Source: Sepioteuthis lessoniana | Lineage: Eukaryota; Mollusca; Cephalopoda; Myopsida; Loliginidae | Reading direction: 5' to 3' | Assembly: GCA_963585895.1 (NCBI GenBank) | Contig: CAUZXS010005846.1 | Location: 1 to 64,000, forward strand | DNA: 64,000 nt | Shown: positions 19,700 to 31,654 of the stretch, piece by piece | Layout: the number at the start of each line of letters is the position of its first letter | How positions within the stretch are numbered: position 1 is the stretch's first letter | Notes under the pieces: generated by a model | Seen by the model: only the letters and a program-made list of their open reading frames with translations | What the model was told of the DNA's origin: nothing | Database searches by the model: none | Position numbers and translations under genes: made by a program

Positions 19700-20470
19700 G
19701 CCCAGTCGGCTATAGCTGTAGAATAGTGACTGCATCACTGCAGGATATAAACTCCACCAACGAGTGTCCAAGATATGACACTAAACAATCTCATGGCGAG
19801 GCTTCAGTAATGCTGGAGCTTTGGGGAATGGGGAGGAACCTTTCATTGCCATCGCTCCCTGGTCCACTCTAGCCCGTAGCAGTAGCACCTGATAGGGTTC
19901 TATCTATTAGTCAAATAGAGCTAAACTGTAATTACGCTAAAACGAATTGTTTGAAATTAACTTTTTTTAAACTTTTAGCTGTGTATTCAAACTGCCAAAT
20001 TATGGTAAATTGAATTGTTTCAAATAGAACTGTTTTTGACGTTTATACTGAATACTTACGCTAAACTGTGCAGTTTCAAATACAAATGTTTTGACATTTA
20101 ACTATGTGGTAATTTACTAAGCTTTTTGCTTAGATATAGCACAAGGCCGTATGAATGGGGCACCCAATGAGAAAGAATGTTGAACTTCAGTCTGACTGTC
20201 AAACTGTTAGGCTGGAGTTAACTTATTAATTTACAAAGCTCTTTGCTTTGATGTGGCACAAGGCCGAATGAATGGGGCGCCCAATGAGACTCGAACCCAC
20301 TCGTGTAGGTTTGCTAGTCCAGTTTGCTAACCGGTACACCACCAGAGGTGCCCTGGACATTTAACTATGTGTTGAAAAAAATGAACTTCTTCTAAACTGA
20401 ATGGATTGTAACTTTTATCAAATTCAAGGGATCTATAATCCGAAAAAGGTTTATATGCCGTAAAACAAAA
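19700..20470 (+). mobile_element. Rep-T, split by SINE-6
   Basis: CCCAGTCGGCTATAGCTGTAG start, body GCTGGAGCTTTGGGGAATGG, GGTTCTATCTATTAGTCAAA, tandem units to 20108, SINE-6 at 20109-20355, then the remaining unit and an eroded tail 1 near 20431-20470. Confidence 0.8.
20109..20355 (-). mobile_element. SINE-6, inserted in Rep-T
   Basis: Minus-strand head GGCACCTCTGGTGGTGTACC (A box TGGTGTACCGG) with B box GGGTTCGAGTCTCATTG at about 20289-20305. The perfect 16-bp duplication GACATTTAACTATGTG flanks it (20093-20108, 20356-20371). The 3' part is present twice (about 20113-20171 and 20238-20297), so it is a partial dimer. Confidence 0.8.
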
Positions 20471-20699
20471 CAACCAATCTACAAATCAAACTTAACTTAA
20501 AAACTAACCACCAGTAAGATTTAATGTGAAGCCTGAAATACAGTAAAATAATTTCAATACTATTACCAATAATAATCGTATTATATTTGAGATTATGTGT
20601 CGACCTGTCTGCAAACGAAACTCCGCCAGAACCGACGTTACAATTGCTTCAGTTATTCAGTTCACGTTCCCTACGATTTTATTTTTCTGAAATGATAAT

Positions 20700-20945
20700 A
20701 ATAATTAAAATATTAACAATGATAATACCTGTTGTAATTGGTGCGCTTGCCACATTCAAGAAAGGCTTTTTATAAGGACTGAAGGACTTAAAAATTAGAG
20801 CTGAGTGGAGACCATCCAAACAGCAGCATTGTTCAGATCGGCCAGAATGTTAAGAAGAGTCCTGGAGACTTAAGGGACTTGCTTTCACTCAGACTCCAGT
20901 GAAGTACTCTCAATTGAGTGATATAATAACAGTAAGAAAAAGCGA
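20700..20945 (+). mobile_element. LINE-Z 3' end
   Basis: MIIPVVIGALATFKKG, then GTGGAGACCATCCAAACAGC and CTCAGACTCCAGTGAAG. 5'-truncated. The ~230 bp upstream to Rep-T is unrecognised. Confidence 0.75.
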
Positions 20946-21490
20946 TTTCAGTTTCAACTGGAAAGTTAATTTGCATATTCATTTAAATAATCTGATTTTG
21001 ATGCATATTTGCTTTTTTCGTTGATTTCTAATCGCTTGGTTTTGTATCAATAAACATGAGCAAAAGTAACGTCGTTAAAACTTTACAAGAAATTAACAAG
21101 AGAATAATAAATGTGATCTTATTATTTTTTGTCAAATTTAGTCAAATATCTAAATCAGGAAAATTTAGCAATGAAAGGCGGAAGTGATGTGAAGTGCTTG
21201 CGGCCATGTGTTCTAATCTCTTTGAATACCCCCACTGTTTCAAATAAGTCTAACGTAATAATTAATAATTCATACTTTTGACAGAAATCAATTAAAATAA
21301 ATTTTCAGGTGTAAGTTTTAAATGTATTCTAATTTAATTTCGAATTCTTAAAAATTTAATATGGTATTTTATAGCATCAAAATGTAAATTGTAGGGCGCA
21401 AAAATTTGTTAGCAAAAGCAGTAGTGGTAGTTATAGAGGTAGTTTTTAAAAAACATACCAGGAATAGCATCAGAAAAAAGTAGATTATAT
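20946..21490. other. AT-rich stretch, nothing recognised
   Basis: No supported feature. Confidence 0.4.
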
Positions 21491-21860
21491 TCATTAGAAA
21501 ATATGTGAATACTATGAAGTACAGAAATCTCAAGAAGGGTACAAACATAAACCAGAATCACAGAAACAAAAATCTACTATGCTTTAGAACGTTGTTATCT
21601 AAACTGATAAAGAAATGAAGAACAATAGACCAGATAAAATGGCTAAGGACAAGAAAACGAAAGTGCACCTTCTAATTGACCTGCCAGATTATTGAATATC
21701 AGTCACAAAATACATGTAAAAACAATAACCTGGAAATAGAAATTGGAAAAATGTGGCATCTCAGAACTTCTGCAGTGTAATTATTTATAGAAGCCATGAG
21801 TATGACCCCAAAAAGGGGACAGATGAACTCATTAACAAAATATCTGGAAGTTTCAGCATA
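21491..21860 (+). mobile_element. LINE-Z-related fragment, separate subfamily
   Basis: Broken frames read YKHKPES, TDKEMKNNRPDKMAKDKK, LEIEIGKMWHLRT and KKGTDELINKI. Same architecture as LINE-Z but a different wording (RPDxxxKDKK in place of RPDxxIINKK), so a distinct branch. Confidence 0.6.
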
Positions 21861-21905
21861 ATAACCCATGAAGGTTGATATACCATTAAACAAAGTAACC
21901 AAACC
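21855..21905 (+). mobile_element. isolated tail-1 hairpin module
   Basis: ATAACCCATGAAGGTTGATA then TACCATTAAACAAAGTAACC, with no SINE-1 body before it. Confidence 0.6.
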
Positions 21906-21974
21906 AAACTAAATCTAAAGAAATAATATCACAAAAATTTAAACACTAAAAAGATGCACTTTGCGGAACTGTTC

Positions 21975-23430
21975 ATTTACTTAGGAAAGTACAGTTAATG
22001 TGATTGGAAATGTAAAAGCCAAGAGAATGGATAAAAATATAGAATGCATGTCACCACCAACTTCCCTTGCCCTAGGTTTTGAGTAAAGATCCAGAGAAAG
22101 ATTAAAAGAAACTGAAAGCAGACCTGAACGTTCGCAGAAAACAAAACATACAAATACTTGGGCATCTTGGAGGCTGACACCATCAAACAAGTGGAAATGA
22201 AAGACAAAATTCAAAAATAATATCTCAGGAGAACTAGAAAACTACTCGAGACAAAATTCTCTGGCCGAAACTTTATCAAAGGAATAAATACCTCGGCTGT
22301 ACCACTCGTTAGATATTCCGGACCTTTTCTCAAGTGGACCAGAGACGAACTTAAGTAAATGGACCAAAGAAAAAGAAAACTAATGACAATGCATAAGGTA
22401 TTACATCCCTGAGATGACGTTCACAGACTATGTTTCAAGAAAAGAGGGAGGAAGAGGGTTTGCCAGCATGGAAGACAGCGTTGACGCATCGATACAACGA
22501 CTTGAAGACTATATACAAAATACGATGGAGGACTGATTACAGCTATCAGAAAAGATACTGATAACACCATGGACAACAGAATGACAATAACTAGGAAACG
22601 AAAATGGGAAGAAAAGCAACTCTATGGGCGTTTTAAACGACTAATAAACAATATCTCACACGACAAAACTTGGACATGGCTAAGAAAAGGAAACTTTAAG
22701 AGAGAAACAAAATCTTTCCAAAAAGCAGAACAAAACAACGCCATAAGAACCAATCATATCAAAACCAGAATAGATAACACGTAGCAAAATTGCAAATGTA
22801 GGCTATGCAGTGACAGAGATGAAACCACAATCACATAATAAGCGAATGCAGCAAATTAGCGCAGAGGGAATATAAGACTAGTCACGATTGGGTTGGCTAG
22901 GTGATCCACTCGGAGATGTTCAAGAAATTTAAATTTGATCATACCAACAAATGGTATATGCATAACCCAGCACCTGTGCTAGAAAATAACACATAAACGC
23001 CCATGAGACTTTGACATACAAACGGATCACCTAATCTCGGCCAGAAGACCAGACTTAATGATAATCAACAAAAGAAGTGAACTTAAAGATTGTCGACTTT
23101 GCTGTCCCGGCTGACCACAGAATAAAACTGAGAGAATGAGAAAAGAAGGATAAGTACCTTGACCTTGCTATGGAACTGAAAAAACTGTGAAACATGCTGC
23201 TGACAATTATACCAATTGTAAGTGGTGCTATTGGAACAGTAACTAAAGGTTTACTAAAGGGACTGGAGGACTTGGAAGTTGGCGAACGAGTGAAGACCAT
23301 CCAAACTATAGCATTATTGAGAACGGCCAGAATACTGAGAAGAGTCCTGGAAACTTGAGGAGACTTGCTGTCACGCAAACTCCAGTGAAAGACTATCAGC
23401 CTTAGCTGATGTGTAAAACTCTAATGAGTA
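21975..23430 (+). mobile_element. LINE-Z, longest copy (~1.45 kb)
   Basis: The most complete LINE-Z. In order, through several frameshifts: a KYTNTWAS... segment, RRTRKLLETKFSGRNFIKG, VPLVRYSGPFLKWTRDEL, RKEGGRGFASMEDSVDASIQ, the open frame 22569-22784 (KWEEKQLYGRFKRLI, TWTWLRKGNFKRETKSF, NNAIRTNHIKTRIDNT), a knuckle with one frame break at about 22783-22850 (CRLCSDRDET), then PAPVLE, RRPDLMIINK, VTIIPIVSGAIGT-like sequence and the terminal CTCCAGTGAAAGACTATCAG. The RT catalytic domain lies further upstream in an intact element and is absent here. Ends AAAACTCTAATGAGTAAAAA. Confidence 0.85.
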
Positions 23431-23433
23431 AAA

Positions 23434-23730
23434 AATGATAATGGTAATAAGTTACTCCACCTTGCAAGGGAATCGAAAAAACAAACTATGGAACATGAAG
23501 GTGACAATTGTACCAATTGTGATTGGTGCTTTTCGTACAGCAACTAAAGGATTATTAAAAGAACTGGAGGACTTGGAAGTTGGCAGACGAGTGGAGACCA
23601 TCCAAACCAGATTCTAATTGAAAACGGCCAGAATACCGTGAAGAGTCCTGGAATCTTGAGGAGACTTGCTGTCACTCAAACTCCAGTGAAAGACAATCAG
23701 GTAACGCTGATGTGAAAAACTAATGAGTAA
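23434..23730 (+). mobile_element. LINE-Z 3' ~290 bp, placed directly behind the previous copy
   Basis: Starts inside the LNLARELKK-equivalent (TTGCAAGGGAATCGAAAAAA), reads KLWNMKVTIVPIVIGAFRTA and LEDLEVGRRVETIQT, and ends TAATGAGTAAATAATAATAA. Confidence 0.85.
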
Positions 23731-23846
23731 ATAATAATAATAATAATAATAATAATTAGAAGAAGAAGAAGAAGAAGAAGAAGAAGAAGAAGAAGAAGAA
23801 GAAGAAGAAGAAGAAGAAGAAGAAGAAGAAGAAGAAGAAGAAGAAA
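23731..23846. repeat. (AAT)n then (AAG)n microsatellite
   Basis: Continuous with the LINE-Z 3' tail: about 26 bp of ATA units, then ~90 bp of GAA units. Poly-Ser, poly-Leu and poly-Ile frames here are artefacts. Confidence 0.95.
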
Positions 23847-25489
23847 GGAAATCAATTGCACTTTTATTCTGAACATAATCATCTGCTGTCGAGCCATTCT
23901 TCAAATAATTAAAACAGATGCATGATTTTATCTCTGAAGCTTTTCTCTTTATTGAATTATTTGCAGTCTATTTTGTCGCAATATAACCAGGCGTTTTTGT
24001 ATTGTGAATTTGAACACAAAATAAGAAATTATCAAATGTAAAGTAACGGCTAAAGAAAAGTTGTTGCTTTCTAATGCTAACAGTGTGAAAAGTTAGCTGC
24101 AAAAATATTTAGTTTATTGCAAATAGGAACTGAGGTTTTTAATCCATCAACTCACAAGTGCAAAGAAATCATTCAAACACAAATCGTGTTGAATACACAT
24201 GATTAGTAATTGGTATCAGAATTCGCTTCCCAATGTAGGATTCTTTTAAATGTATTGAAAGCAAAATAACTTTAATTCATTTTACCATAGTTCACTGCCA
24301 TCGGGGCTTAAAATGCATTTTCTTCCTCTTCGACTCAAACGCCTAGGGTCATGGACAAATAACTTGACATCTGTATCCAAACTGGTTCGTTTGATTGATA
24401 GAATAATTTTAACGGTATTTCAACCCGTCTAGGGTTATTTTATACACATATATTAATGGACTATTGTTATTGTGAGGTGGTTTTTACATTTTTGGTTATT
24501 TTTTTCATTTTTTTACGAAATTTTTTATATCTGAGGGAGTATGCACGCCGTTATGTCATATCAGGTATCCCAGGAATCATTTTCAGACATATCTGTTTGA
24601 CAAGTGCATAGAACCCTAAAAGTTAAAATTATTCCAAGTCAGGGTGGGCCTGGTAATATTATCTATGAAGAAGTACTTCAAATAGAACAAATCCACAAAA
24701 CTAGGAGCTCACCATCAGATGTAGTTTAGTGCCATATCCAGGGTAGCTCTTTTCTACAGTAAGCGTATTCTAAATGGGAATCAAAACTGGGTTCAGTTAA
24801 GTCTCAGATGGGTTTCCTGTTGGAGGGTGTATCAGGTTGAAAGAACAAAAGCATCCATTGATTCCAGGCACATTTCTGCAAATTTCTCCAGAGCTGCTAT
24901 TAGATTCAACTACAAAGCAAATTTCCAACTTTCTTCTCTCCGGCAAGTATAAAAATTTCAATAAATGTTTTGCTAAGGGAGAAAAGAATTGATGAAAGAA
25001 AAAAGAAACTAACAAATGAATGAAAAAATACAATAAACCAAGAATAATAAGCGAAAGAACCAACAAAAAAATTGAAAAGAAAACAAGAAAATAATATAGA
25101 AATTTGGTCTTAAATTTCTCGATTTCTAGGAAGAAAAAGACGACGGGAACACCAAAAAAATAAATTAAGGAAAATAGGAAAATATTTTATGAAGCAGTCT
25201 CAAGATTAACAGGAACAGAAAAAGTACTTATCACAAAAAATTGAAGAACGAAATAAACAAATGCACGATTATAATACAAAAGGAAACGGCATTATTTCAT
25301 GAAGAGAAAAAGAAAAAGAAAATAAAAGAATGAGGCTAAAGTATAAAACATGAATATATTTTAACAATAAAAAATGAAGAAAAAAGATTTTAATCGAATT
25401 TAGCAATAAAGTGTCATTACAGGTGGCATTGCTTTTAATTTAAACAGAAACTTGCGTATCAATTTATGTAATTTAGTTGGGTGTCAGTA
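23847..25489. other. unannotated AT-rich region
   Basis: 1.6 kb without recognisable repeat or gene. An 89-codon minus-strand frame at 24797-25066 has a hydrophobic start (LIILGLLYFFIHLLVSFFF) but no family resemblance and AT-driven composition; I do not call it. Confidence 0.45.
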
Positions 25490-25756
25490 TTAACCCACCT
25501 CCTGCCACGAGCAGTAAAGAACAGAAGCTGATTTAATTAAACAAAATTAAGCTGATTTGTATTCAGCGTTTTCCTTCTCCTAAACCTGTTTCCTAATAAA
25601 GACCAAGTCTACCCTTCGATTTACCGATACCTAGAAGGTACAGGTGAATACGTGTATCTGTGAAGGTTATTATGACGGACCGAAACACTGACAAGTTCGG
25701 CTGGGATTTGAACCAGAGTTGTCGATTCCGTTTCCTACGACTACATTTTCGTTAAT
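25490..25756 (-). mobile_element. SINE-2, old full-length copy
   Basis: Complement gives head B (GTAGTCGTAGGAAACGGAAT, B box GGTTCAAATCCCAGC), centre and tail 2 (GAGAAGGAAAACGCTGAAT). Diverged. Confidence 0.7.
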
Positions 25757-26096
25757 TGAAAACGACTAAAACTAATTCAAGAGCAATGCCAAAGGAAGAA
25801 GAACTCAAGAAGTTTTCGATAGGTAATCGATGGAAAAGTTCAATCAGACTATTACTTGTCTGTTCCACATCTTATCATTCGATGGCACAAAAATTATATG
25901 TTGTTAAATGCGCGAGTGTTTATAAATGTAATCTTGCTTTTTAGGCAATTTATTTGCTTTCTTAAACAAATGCTTGAAATAAGATTGTTATGTTGAATTA
26001 ATCTCTAAAAGAAGAAAGATAGGCAGACAACGTGAGAAACTTATCGTGAAAGACGAAAGAAAATAGGAAATTGTACTAAAAAGAGAGAAGGGGATT

Positions 26097-26292
26097 TCTT
26101 TGTTTAATGGCATATCAACACCCACGGGTTATTCAATGTCAATTTCATCCTAGGATAAAGACAGTATTGGTACATTTGAATTGGGATTAGGGGGCTCATG
26201 AATTAAACAAAATAGCCCTATCAGAGTTTTAACTTTCTTAATCCCTTGTCACGATCCTGCACGTTACTTACTACACCATCGGAACCACCCCA
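26097..26292 (-). mobile_element. SINE-1, diverged
   Basis: Tail 1 in complement TTTAATGGCATATCAACACC with GGGTTATTCAATGTCAA. The body is poorly preserved; the head end retains GTAGTAAGTAACGTGCAGG in complement. 25757-26096 holds nothing recognised. Confidence 0.55.
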
Positions 26293-26369
26293 CAGAGATC
26301 GAAAGAGATCGACAAAGAAATTGGGTAAATAATACTGGAAAATAGCAAAATAAACCATTATTTAAATCA

Positions 26370-26816
26370 TCATCATCATCATGAGGTCGTGCCCCTAGCA
26401 CGGATATCCCTGATCCTCTCTCGCCACTTCTCCCTATCATTCAGGTCTTCAGGGCCACATCCCGTATCCTCACATAGCTGCTGAATGTATGTTCGAGCTG
26501 GTCGTCCGGCTTTTGCCCGGCCATATGTGGGGGTCCATAGGAGTACATCCCTTATGAGCTCGTCCCTACTTCTACAGCAGTGTCCGGCATGCCTGGTTTG
26601 TCTGACTTGGATAGTTTTCGTGATTGGAGGCAGGTGGCCGTATAGTTGGTGCCTTGTGGGGTGTTGCCGCCAGGATTTGTTCAAGATTGCTCGCAGGATT
26701 CTTGTGTAATTGCCGTCTAGCTTCTTCTCCAGCCGTTTAGTTAGCATCCAAGTAGTGAATCCACACAGCAGTATCGATACGACCGCTGCCTGGAAGAAAC
26801 TGCGTTTCAGAAGAAT
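26370..26816 (-). mobile_element. LINE-R 3' end
   Basis: The minus-strand frame at 26379-26747 is open for 122 codons: LEKKLDGNYTRILRAILNKS, RQTRHAGHCCRSRDELIRD, RPARTYIQQLCEDTGCGPED and the end IRARGTTS. The (GAT)n tail is at 26367-26382. One of the least decayed LINE-R 3' ends. Confidence 0.85.
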
Positions 26817-28261
26817 GGCATATTTTTTTTTTTATTTCTTGGGCGTATTTCCAATGGCTGACAGAGATCGGGGCTCATTTTGAAGTAAAAAAGCAAACTC
26901 TGATTTAGAATTTCTAAAGTAGGCATATTGTGTCTATTTATAAGCTTGTTGCAAGTAAGTCTTCAATTCCTCATTTTCACACACTGTACTTTGTAACGTA
27001 AAGTAACTTGCCGTCTTTTATTGACAAATAATAATGATGGAACTGGTACTTCTATTTTTCTTTACACAATGGCTGAACTAGTACTTCCGGTTTCTTTAAA
27101 CTCAAGAACTAAATTACAGCAGTGTCTACGGTACGAAGTCTGATATGCATTTGTTGTCCACCTTTTTGTATCGTCCAAATCTGGCAAGAGTAGGTACCTG
27201 TTTGTGTGTGTAATTGAAAGAAAATTTACTTGGCATTTTTTAATCCGATGGTAGATTTGGATTTGATCTGTACGTTTGTAATCGAAAAAAGGGTTACATT
27301 TTTAAAAAGGATGCTTTTACTTTAATTTGATAATAGTTTAGTTATGTTCTCTAATCGAAAACAATTTATATGACCGGTGATCTTTTTTTTAACTATCTAA
27401 AACTCGTAAAACAATATGAAAACTATAGAAAAAAGTAAGGAAAAAATGAACACAATGAAAGTGTTGAAAGAACCATTCCATTAATAATATGTGTGTGCAT
27501 ATATCGTCAATATGTAAGCCATTAATTAGGATAAAGAGCATACTGCAGCTAAGAATCAATAGTGACACAAGCTGATGGCAAAAAAAAGCTAAACAACATA
27601 AAAAATCTAGTTGATTAGTCAGAAAATGTCTTTAGGTTTAAGACTCTTATAATAGTCTCCAAATTATCCCAAGAGACAATGGCCTAGAGCAGAGATCCAA
27701 AACCTTTTTAGCTAAAGAGCCATAAATCTTGTCTAAGAAGCGTCGGGGGCAACGATCTTAAAAGAACAGAGAAAAACAGCTGAATTAGCAAGGTAAAATC
27801 ATAGTTTATTAATGAGAAATCGGATGTGTGATATTTTCTGTGTTATTTTTCGAGCTGTTTTCCTCATCACTCAACCTGGGAAATCATTCTCAAACTCAGA
27901 TAAACAAAGAAGAAGGCCGGAGGATATAGCAGCCGAAGCGTAGTATTAAAACCAACAACAATAAAGATGGGAACAAGAGCCAAAAGAATAACAAACAAAA
28001 TATTACACATCAAGCATCATCTAAAAAAAATTCAGACAGAGAAATCCGATGTTGTTTCGCAAAAAAATGTAATGTCTGAAAAAGGCAAAGATATAGACAG
28101 ATAAGATAAATAATGATTTGATGGTTGCGAACGCAGCGCATTCTTAGTATGCTTCGTTTTGCAGAACAGTTCACAGTAGTATGCAAAAACAAATATGCTC
28201 GGTTTGAATCATATTGATGGAAACACGTCTAATAGAAATTGAGGATGTGACAAGCAAGATA
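26817..28261. other. largely unrecognised; possible hAT end at 27685-27760
   Basis: AT-rich. CTAGAGCAGAGATCCAAAAC then CTTTTTAGCTAAAGAGCCAT at 27685-27725 resembles the 'cagtggttctcaacctttt' start of hAT-type elements. No partner terminus or 8-bp duplication was found. Confidence 0.3.
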
Positions 28262-28495
28262 GTAAAGTTGGCCATCTTAGTCGAGGGTGACCCGAAGGCT
28301 CCTTTTTCAATAACTAAAACACCAAGGTGTAGGGGAAGATGCTACTCATTCGCTGGATTGATCCACTTTACCCTTGATCCTTACCTTATAATTCTGAGTG
28401 TTAAGCAAAGTGACATCAAGTACCATTGTTTGAGTCTTTTGGTATGACTCGACTATTGGCGAACACCCTACCCAATGGCCACCCTGAAGATTAAT
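28262..28495 (-). mobile_element. SINE-3
   Basis: In + orientation TCGAGGGTGACCCGAAGGCT, CACCAAGGTGTAGGGGAAG, CTTATAATTCTGAGTGTTAA, and GGCGAACACCCTACCCAATG at the head side. The same order as the fuller copy at 53667-53905. Confidence 0.75.
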
Positions 28496-28689
28496 GGGAT
28501 CCACCAGTAGTTGGAATGATACTTTTTAAAAACAACTTCAAAAGACGAAGAAAAGCTATTGAAAACTGGCTGTAGCTCGCTCGGTTGGAATTCAGCAACC
28601 GTATGTTACCCACGGAAAGCATGCTGAGGATCCGTGACCTAAAGCGTAGGTACATTGGTTAAGCTCTTTTGTTTTGTTTTTTTGGGGTT

Positions 28690-28972
28690 TTTTTTGTTTG
28701 TTTAATGGCATACCAGCCTTCATGGAGTTTGGCTCGGTTTCTTTGTCTAGTGGCATATCAACCTTCATGGGTTATTAAATGCCAAGCCCATCCTTGTGGA
28801 AGAACCGTAAGAGTACTATTCAGCACATAACTTTTGGAATTAGCGAATCCATATCTTTCCATGGGATATTACTTCGAAATTTTACGTGATAGTGTCACTG
28901 GGGTTCGAACTCTCTTACTACAAAGTCGCAGTCTAACACATTAGTCACTACACTACAAAGATTCCTCCCTTC
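28690..28972 (-). mobile_element. SINE-1 with a duplicated tail stub
   Basis: 28735-28972 is a full SINE-1 in complement (TGGCATATCAACCTTCATGG, GGGTTCGAACTCTCTTACTA, ATTAGTCACTACACTACAAA). A second partial tail (TTTAATGGCATACCAGCCTT) precedes it at 28694-28725. 28496-28690 is unrecognised. Confidence 0.75.
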
Positions 28973-29280
28973 CAGAATGACTCATCCCGAAAGACGAGAG
29001 ACGTATGATAAATCCTGATGGCTCACCGGCGGCAAAATTGTGATTATAACAACGAAGATTGCACTAATATTTAATGACATCAATAAAAACAATTCTAAAT
29101 CTAAAAAGTCATTATACAGATAATATTGAGGAATACAAAAAAGGAAGTGGTCGACAATTGAAAGAATTACAAATACGCAAAGAGAAGAAAAACTGGAAAG
29201 AAAAAACAATTGCTTGATTAAATTGCAGAGCAATGAAACCGTGGCACAGAACAACAAAATACCGAGTGACTGGTCTCATC

Positions 29281-29400
29281 AAAGACAGAGAGACAGAGAC
29301 AAAGACAAGGACAGACATAGACACAAAGAATATATATATATATATAGAGAGAGAGAGACAGACAGACAGACAGAGACAGAGACAGAAAGAGAGGGAGAGA
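29281..29400. repeat. (GACA)/(GA)n/(TA)n compound repeat
   Basis: Irregular GACAGA units with a short TA tract at about 29331-29346. The 28973-29280 stretch before it has no recognisable feature. Confidence 0.8.
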
Positions 29401-29403
29401 ATC

Positions 29404-29758
29404 CAGTCAGCTGGGGCTAGAGAATAAACCAACTGCATCTCTATGACACTAAACAATCAGTTTGTAAGGTTCCAGTTCTGCTGGAGCTTTGGAGAATGCA
29501 GAGTACCCCTTTATTGCTATCTCTCTCCAGTCGACTCTGGCACTGAGGGGTAGCACCTGATAGGGTCCAATCTAGGGATCAAAGAGAGCTAAAAATATAT
29601 TTATGCAAAACTGAATTGCTTAAAATAAAACTATTTTGATACGTAAACTATGGACATATATGAAACTGAATTGGTTGAAATAGAACAGTTTTATGTATTG
29701 AAATAGATTTGATATTAAATAACCTACAATGGCTGATATGCCATAAAACCAAAACAAA

Positions 29759-29760
<2 letters not shown>
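29404..29760 (+). mobile_element. Rep-T, shortened, followed by (TA)n
   Basis: CAGTCAGCTGGGGCTAGAGA, CCAGTTCTGCTGGAGCTTTG, GTAGCACCTGATAGGGTCC, only two tandem units, then tail 1 (TTAAATAACCTACAATGGCT). A (TA)n tract occupies 29762-29791. Confidence 0.8.
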
Positions 29761-29791
<31 letters not shown>

Positions 29792-29794
<3 letters not shown>

Positions 29795-30267
29795 TAAACA
29801 AATGAGAGGAAAATATGTTGCAGAAAATCAAGCTGTAGCAAATGCAGTCCAATTTCACAGTGTCTGATTGCTATTTGATTCATTGGTCTTCCGTAAAAGT
29901 TGCCAGTAATAATTTCAGTGCTGAGTAGCCTTCTCAGCTATCAAGTGATTCATACGTTTCTCCTAGCAACAGATGATACTAATATTAACCAATCGGCAAT
30001 CGCAAAAATATTTCAAGTGAAATATTTCCTCGTGTTCGAAAAATTTCCACACACCCAGAAGACTAATCCTTTTATAGCATGCCCGGTTAAAAGTCATATA
30101 ACCATGTGAAAAAGATAAAGAGATTTTTTTTAAATAATGCTCAGAAGAACCTTCATAGAATATAAATACAATTTCCCTATGTTCGTTGTTTCCAAGCTAC
30201 TGGGATGAAATAAACCCTGATAGGTTGAGATACCGTTAAATTTGATTAATCAAAAGACAATTATTCC
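29792..30267. other. mostly unrecognised
   Basis: A degraded tail-1-like string (AAATAAACCCTGATAGGTTG) is at about 30208-30240. Nothing else is supported. Confidence 0.35.
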
Positions 30268-30495
30268 GGGGAGTCACAGCAACGTAGTGGCAATCGTGCA
30301 GGACAGCGACAACAAAGTATGCAAGTTCGAACTTTAATTACGTTATAACATTCACTTTTGGACTAATGCCCATGAAAAGGTGATAAATATTTTATCCTCA
30401 CAACTATGGATTACATATTACCTCAATTGTTCTTCTACGAGGAGGGATTTGATATCAAATATCCTATAAAGGTTGATATGCCATTACGCAAAGAA
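30268..30495 (+). mobile_element. SINE-1, diverged
   Basis: Head GGGAGTCACAGCAACGTAGT, B-box region GCAAGTTCGAAC, central GACTAATGCCCATG, tail 1 ATCCTATAAAGGTTGATATG. Confidence 0.7.
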
Positions 30496-30497
30496 CG

Positions 30498-30766
30498 CGT
30501 GTGGAGACCATCCAAATGACAGCACTGTTAAGATCGGCTAGAATACTATTGTTCTTTTACAAAGATAGATTTGGCATTAAATAACCGATGAAGGTTTATA
30601 TGCCATTAAGCAAAGAACATGAACGGAGTCCATCTAAATAACAGTAGTCTTAAGATTGTCTGGAATACTGAGAAAAGTTCTGGAGACTTAAAGAGACTTG
30701 GTATCACTCAGACTCCAGTGAAATACCATCAGCTGATGTTGGTGTGAAAAACTCTCAAAGGAGTAA
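30498..30766 (+). mobile_element. LINE-Z 3' end interrupted by a tail-1 module
   Basis: GTGGAGACCATCCAAATGAC...AGAATACT at 30498-30552, a SINE-1 tail at 30560-30620 (TTGGCATTAAATAACCGATG), then the same LINE-Z motif again (GGAGTCCATCTAAATAACAG) to GTGAAAAACTCTCAAAGGAG. Confidence 0.65.
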
Positions 30767-30767
30767 A

Positions 30768-30938
30768 GTTGGCGACCGTAGTCGAGAGTGACCCCAAGTC
30801 TCAAGCTTGGAGAGTGACCCCAAGCTTGGAGAGGACGCTACTCATTTCCCAGGATTGTCAAGTACCACTTATTGAGTCGTTGGTGTGATTTGACCTGGGA
30901 TTGAGCACAGGTTTTCCGGGCCATTGGCAAACACCCTT
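30768..30938 (-). mobile_element. SINE-3 with internal duplication
   Basis: GGCGACCGTAGTCGAGAGTG start; GAGAGTGACCCCAAG occurs twice close together (30786-30835); the head end GGGCCATTGGCAAACACCC at about 30920. It lies between two LINE-Z segments. Confidence 0.7.
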
Positions 30939-30939
30939 A

Positions 30940-31548
30940 AAATAATCATAATAGAATGCAGCAAATTAGCACAGAAGGAGTATAAGGCGAGACACGACTG
31001 GGTCGGTAAGGTGATCCACTGGGAAATGTGCAGGAAATTTCAATTCGACCATACAAACAAATAGTATATGCATAACCCAGCACCTGTCATAGAAAATGAC
31101 TCGCATAAACTCCTATGGGACTTTAATATACAAACGGATCACCTAATCCCGGACAAAAGACCAGACCTCATAATAATCAACAAAAAAAAAGAATCTGCAA
31201 AATTGTAGACTTTGCTGTCCCAGCGGACCACAGAATAAATCTGAGGAAAGTGAAAAGAGGGATAAGTACCTCGACCTTGCTAGAAAATTGAAAAAGCTGT
31301 GGAATATGAAAGTAACGATTGTGCCAAATGTGATTGGTGCGTTAGGCACAATAACTAAAGGATTATTAAAAGGCCTGGAGGACTTGGAAGTTAGCGGACG
31401 GGTAGAGATTATCCAAACGACAGCATTGCTAAGAACAGCCAGAATCCTAAGACGAGACCTGGAGACTTGAGGAGACTTGCTGTCAATCAAACTCCAGTGA
31501 AAAACGCTGATGTGAAAAACTCTAAAGGAGTAAATAATAATAATAATG
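30940..31548 (+). mobile_element. LINE-Z 3' ~600 bp
   Basis: From the knuckle region (ATAGAATGCAGCAAATTAGC) to the tail. The frame 31288-31470 reads KKLWNMKVTIVPNVIGALGT, TKGLLKGLEDLEVSGRVEII and LLRTARILRRDLET without a stop, so this is among the best-preserved C-terminal ends. Ends AGGAGTAAATAATAATAATA. Confidence 0.85.
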
Positions 31549-31654
31549 ACACCATTTGTTTGCGCACAGTTATATGATTTGAATTATTTTCATCAAATGC
31601 TAGTAATTTTCAAATTAATCTATATGACCCATAGATAAGATTCTAACAAGTACT

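Noticed and set aside
24797..25066. Small membrane protein on the minus strand
   Set aside because: AT-biased composition, no family resemblance and no context.
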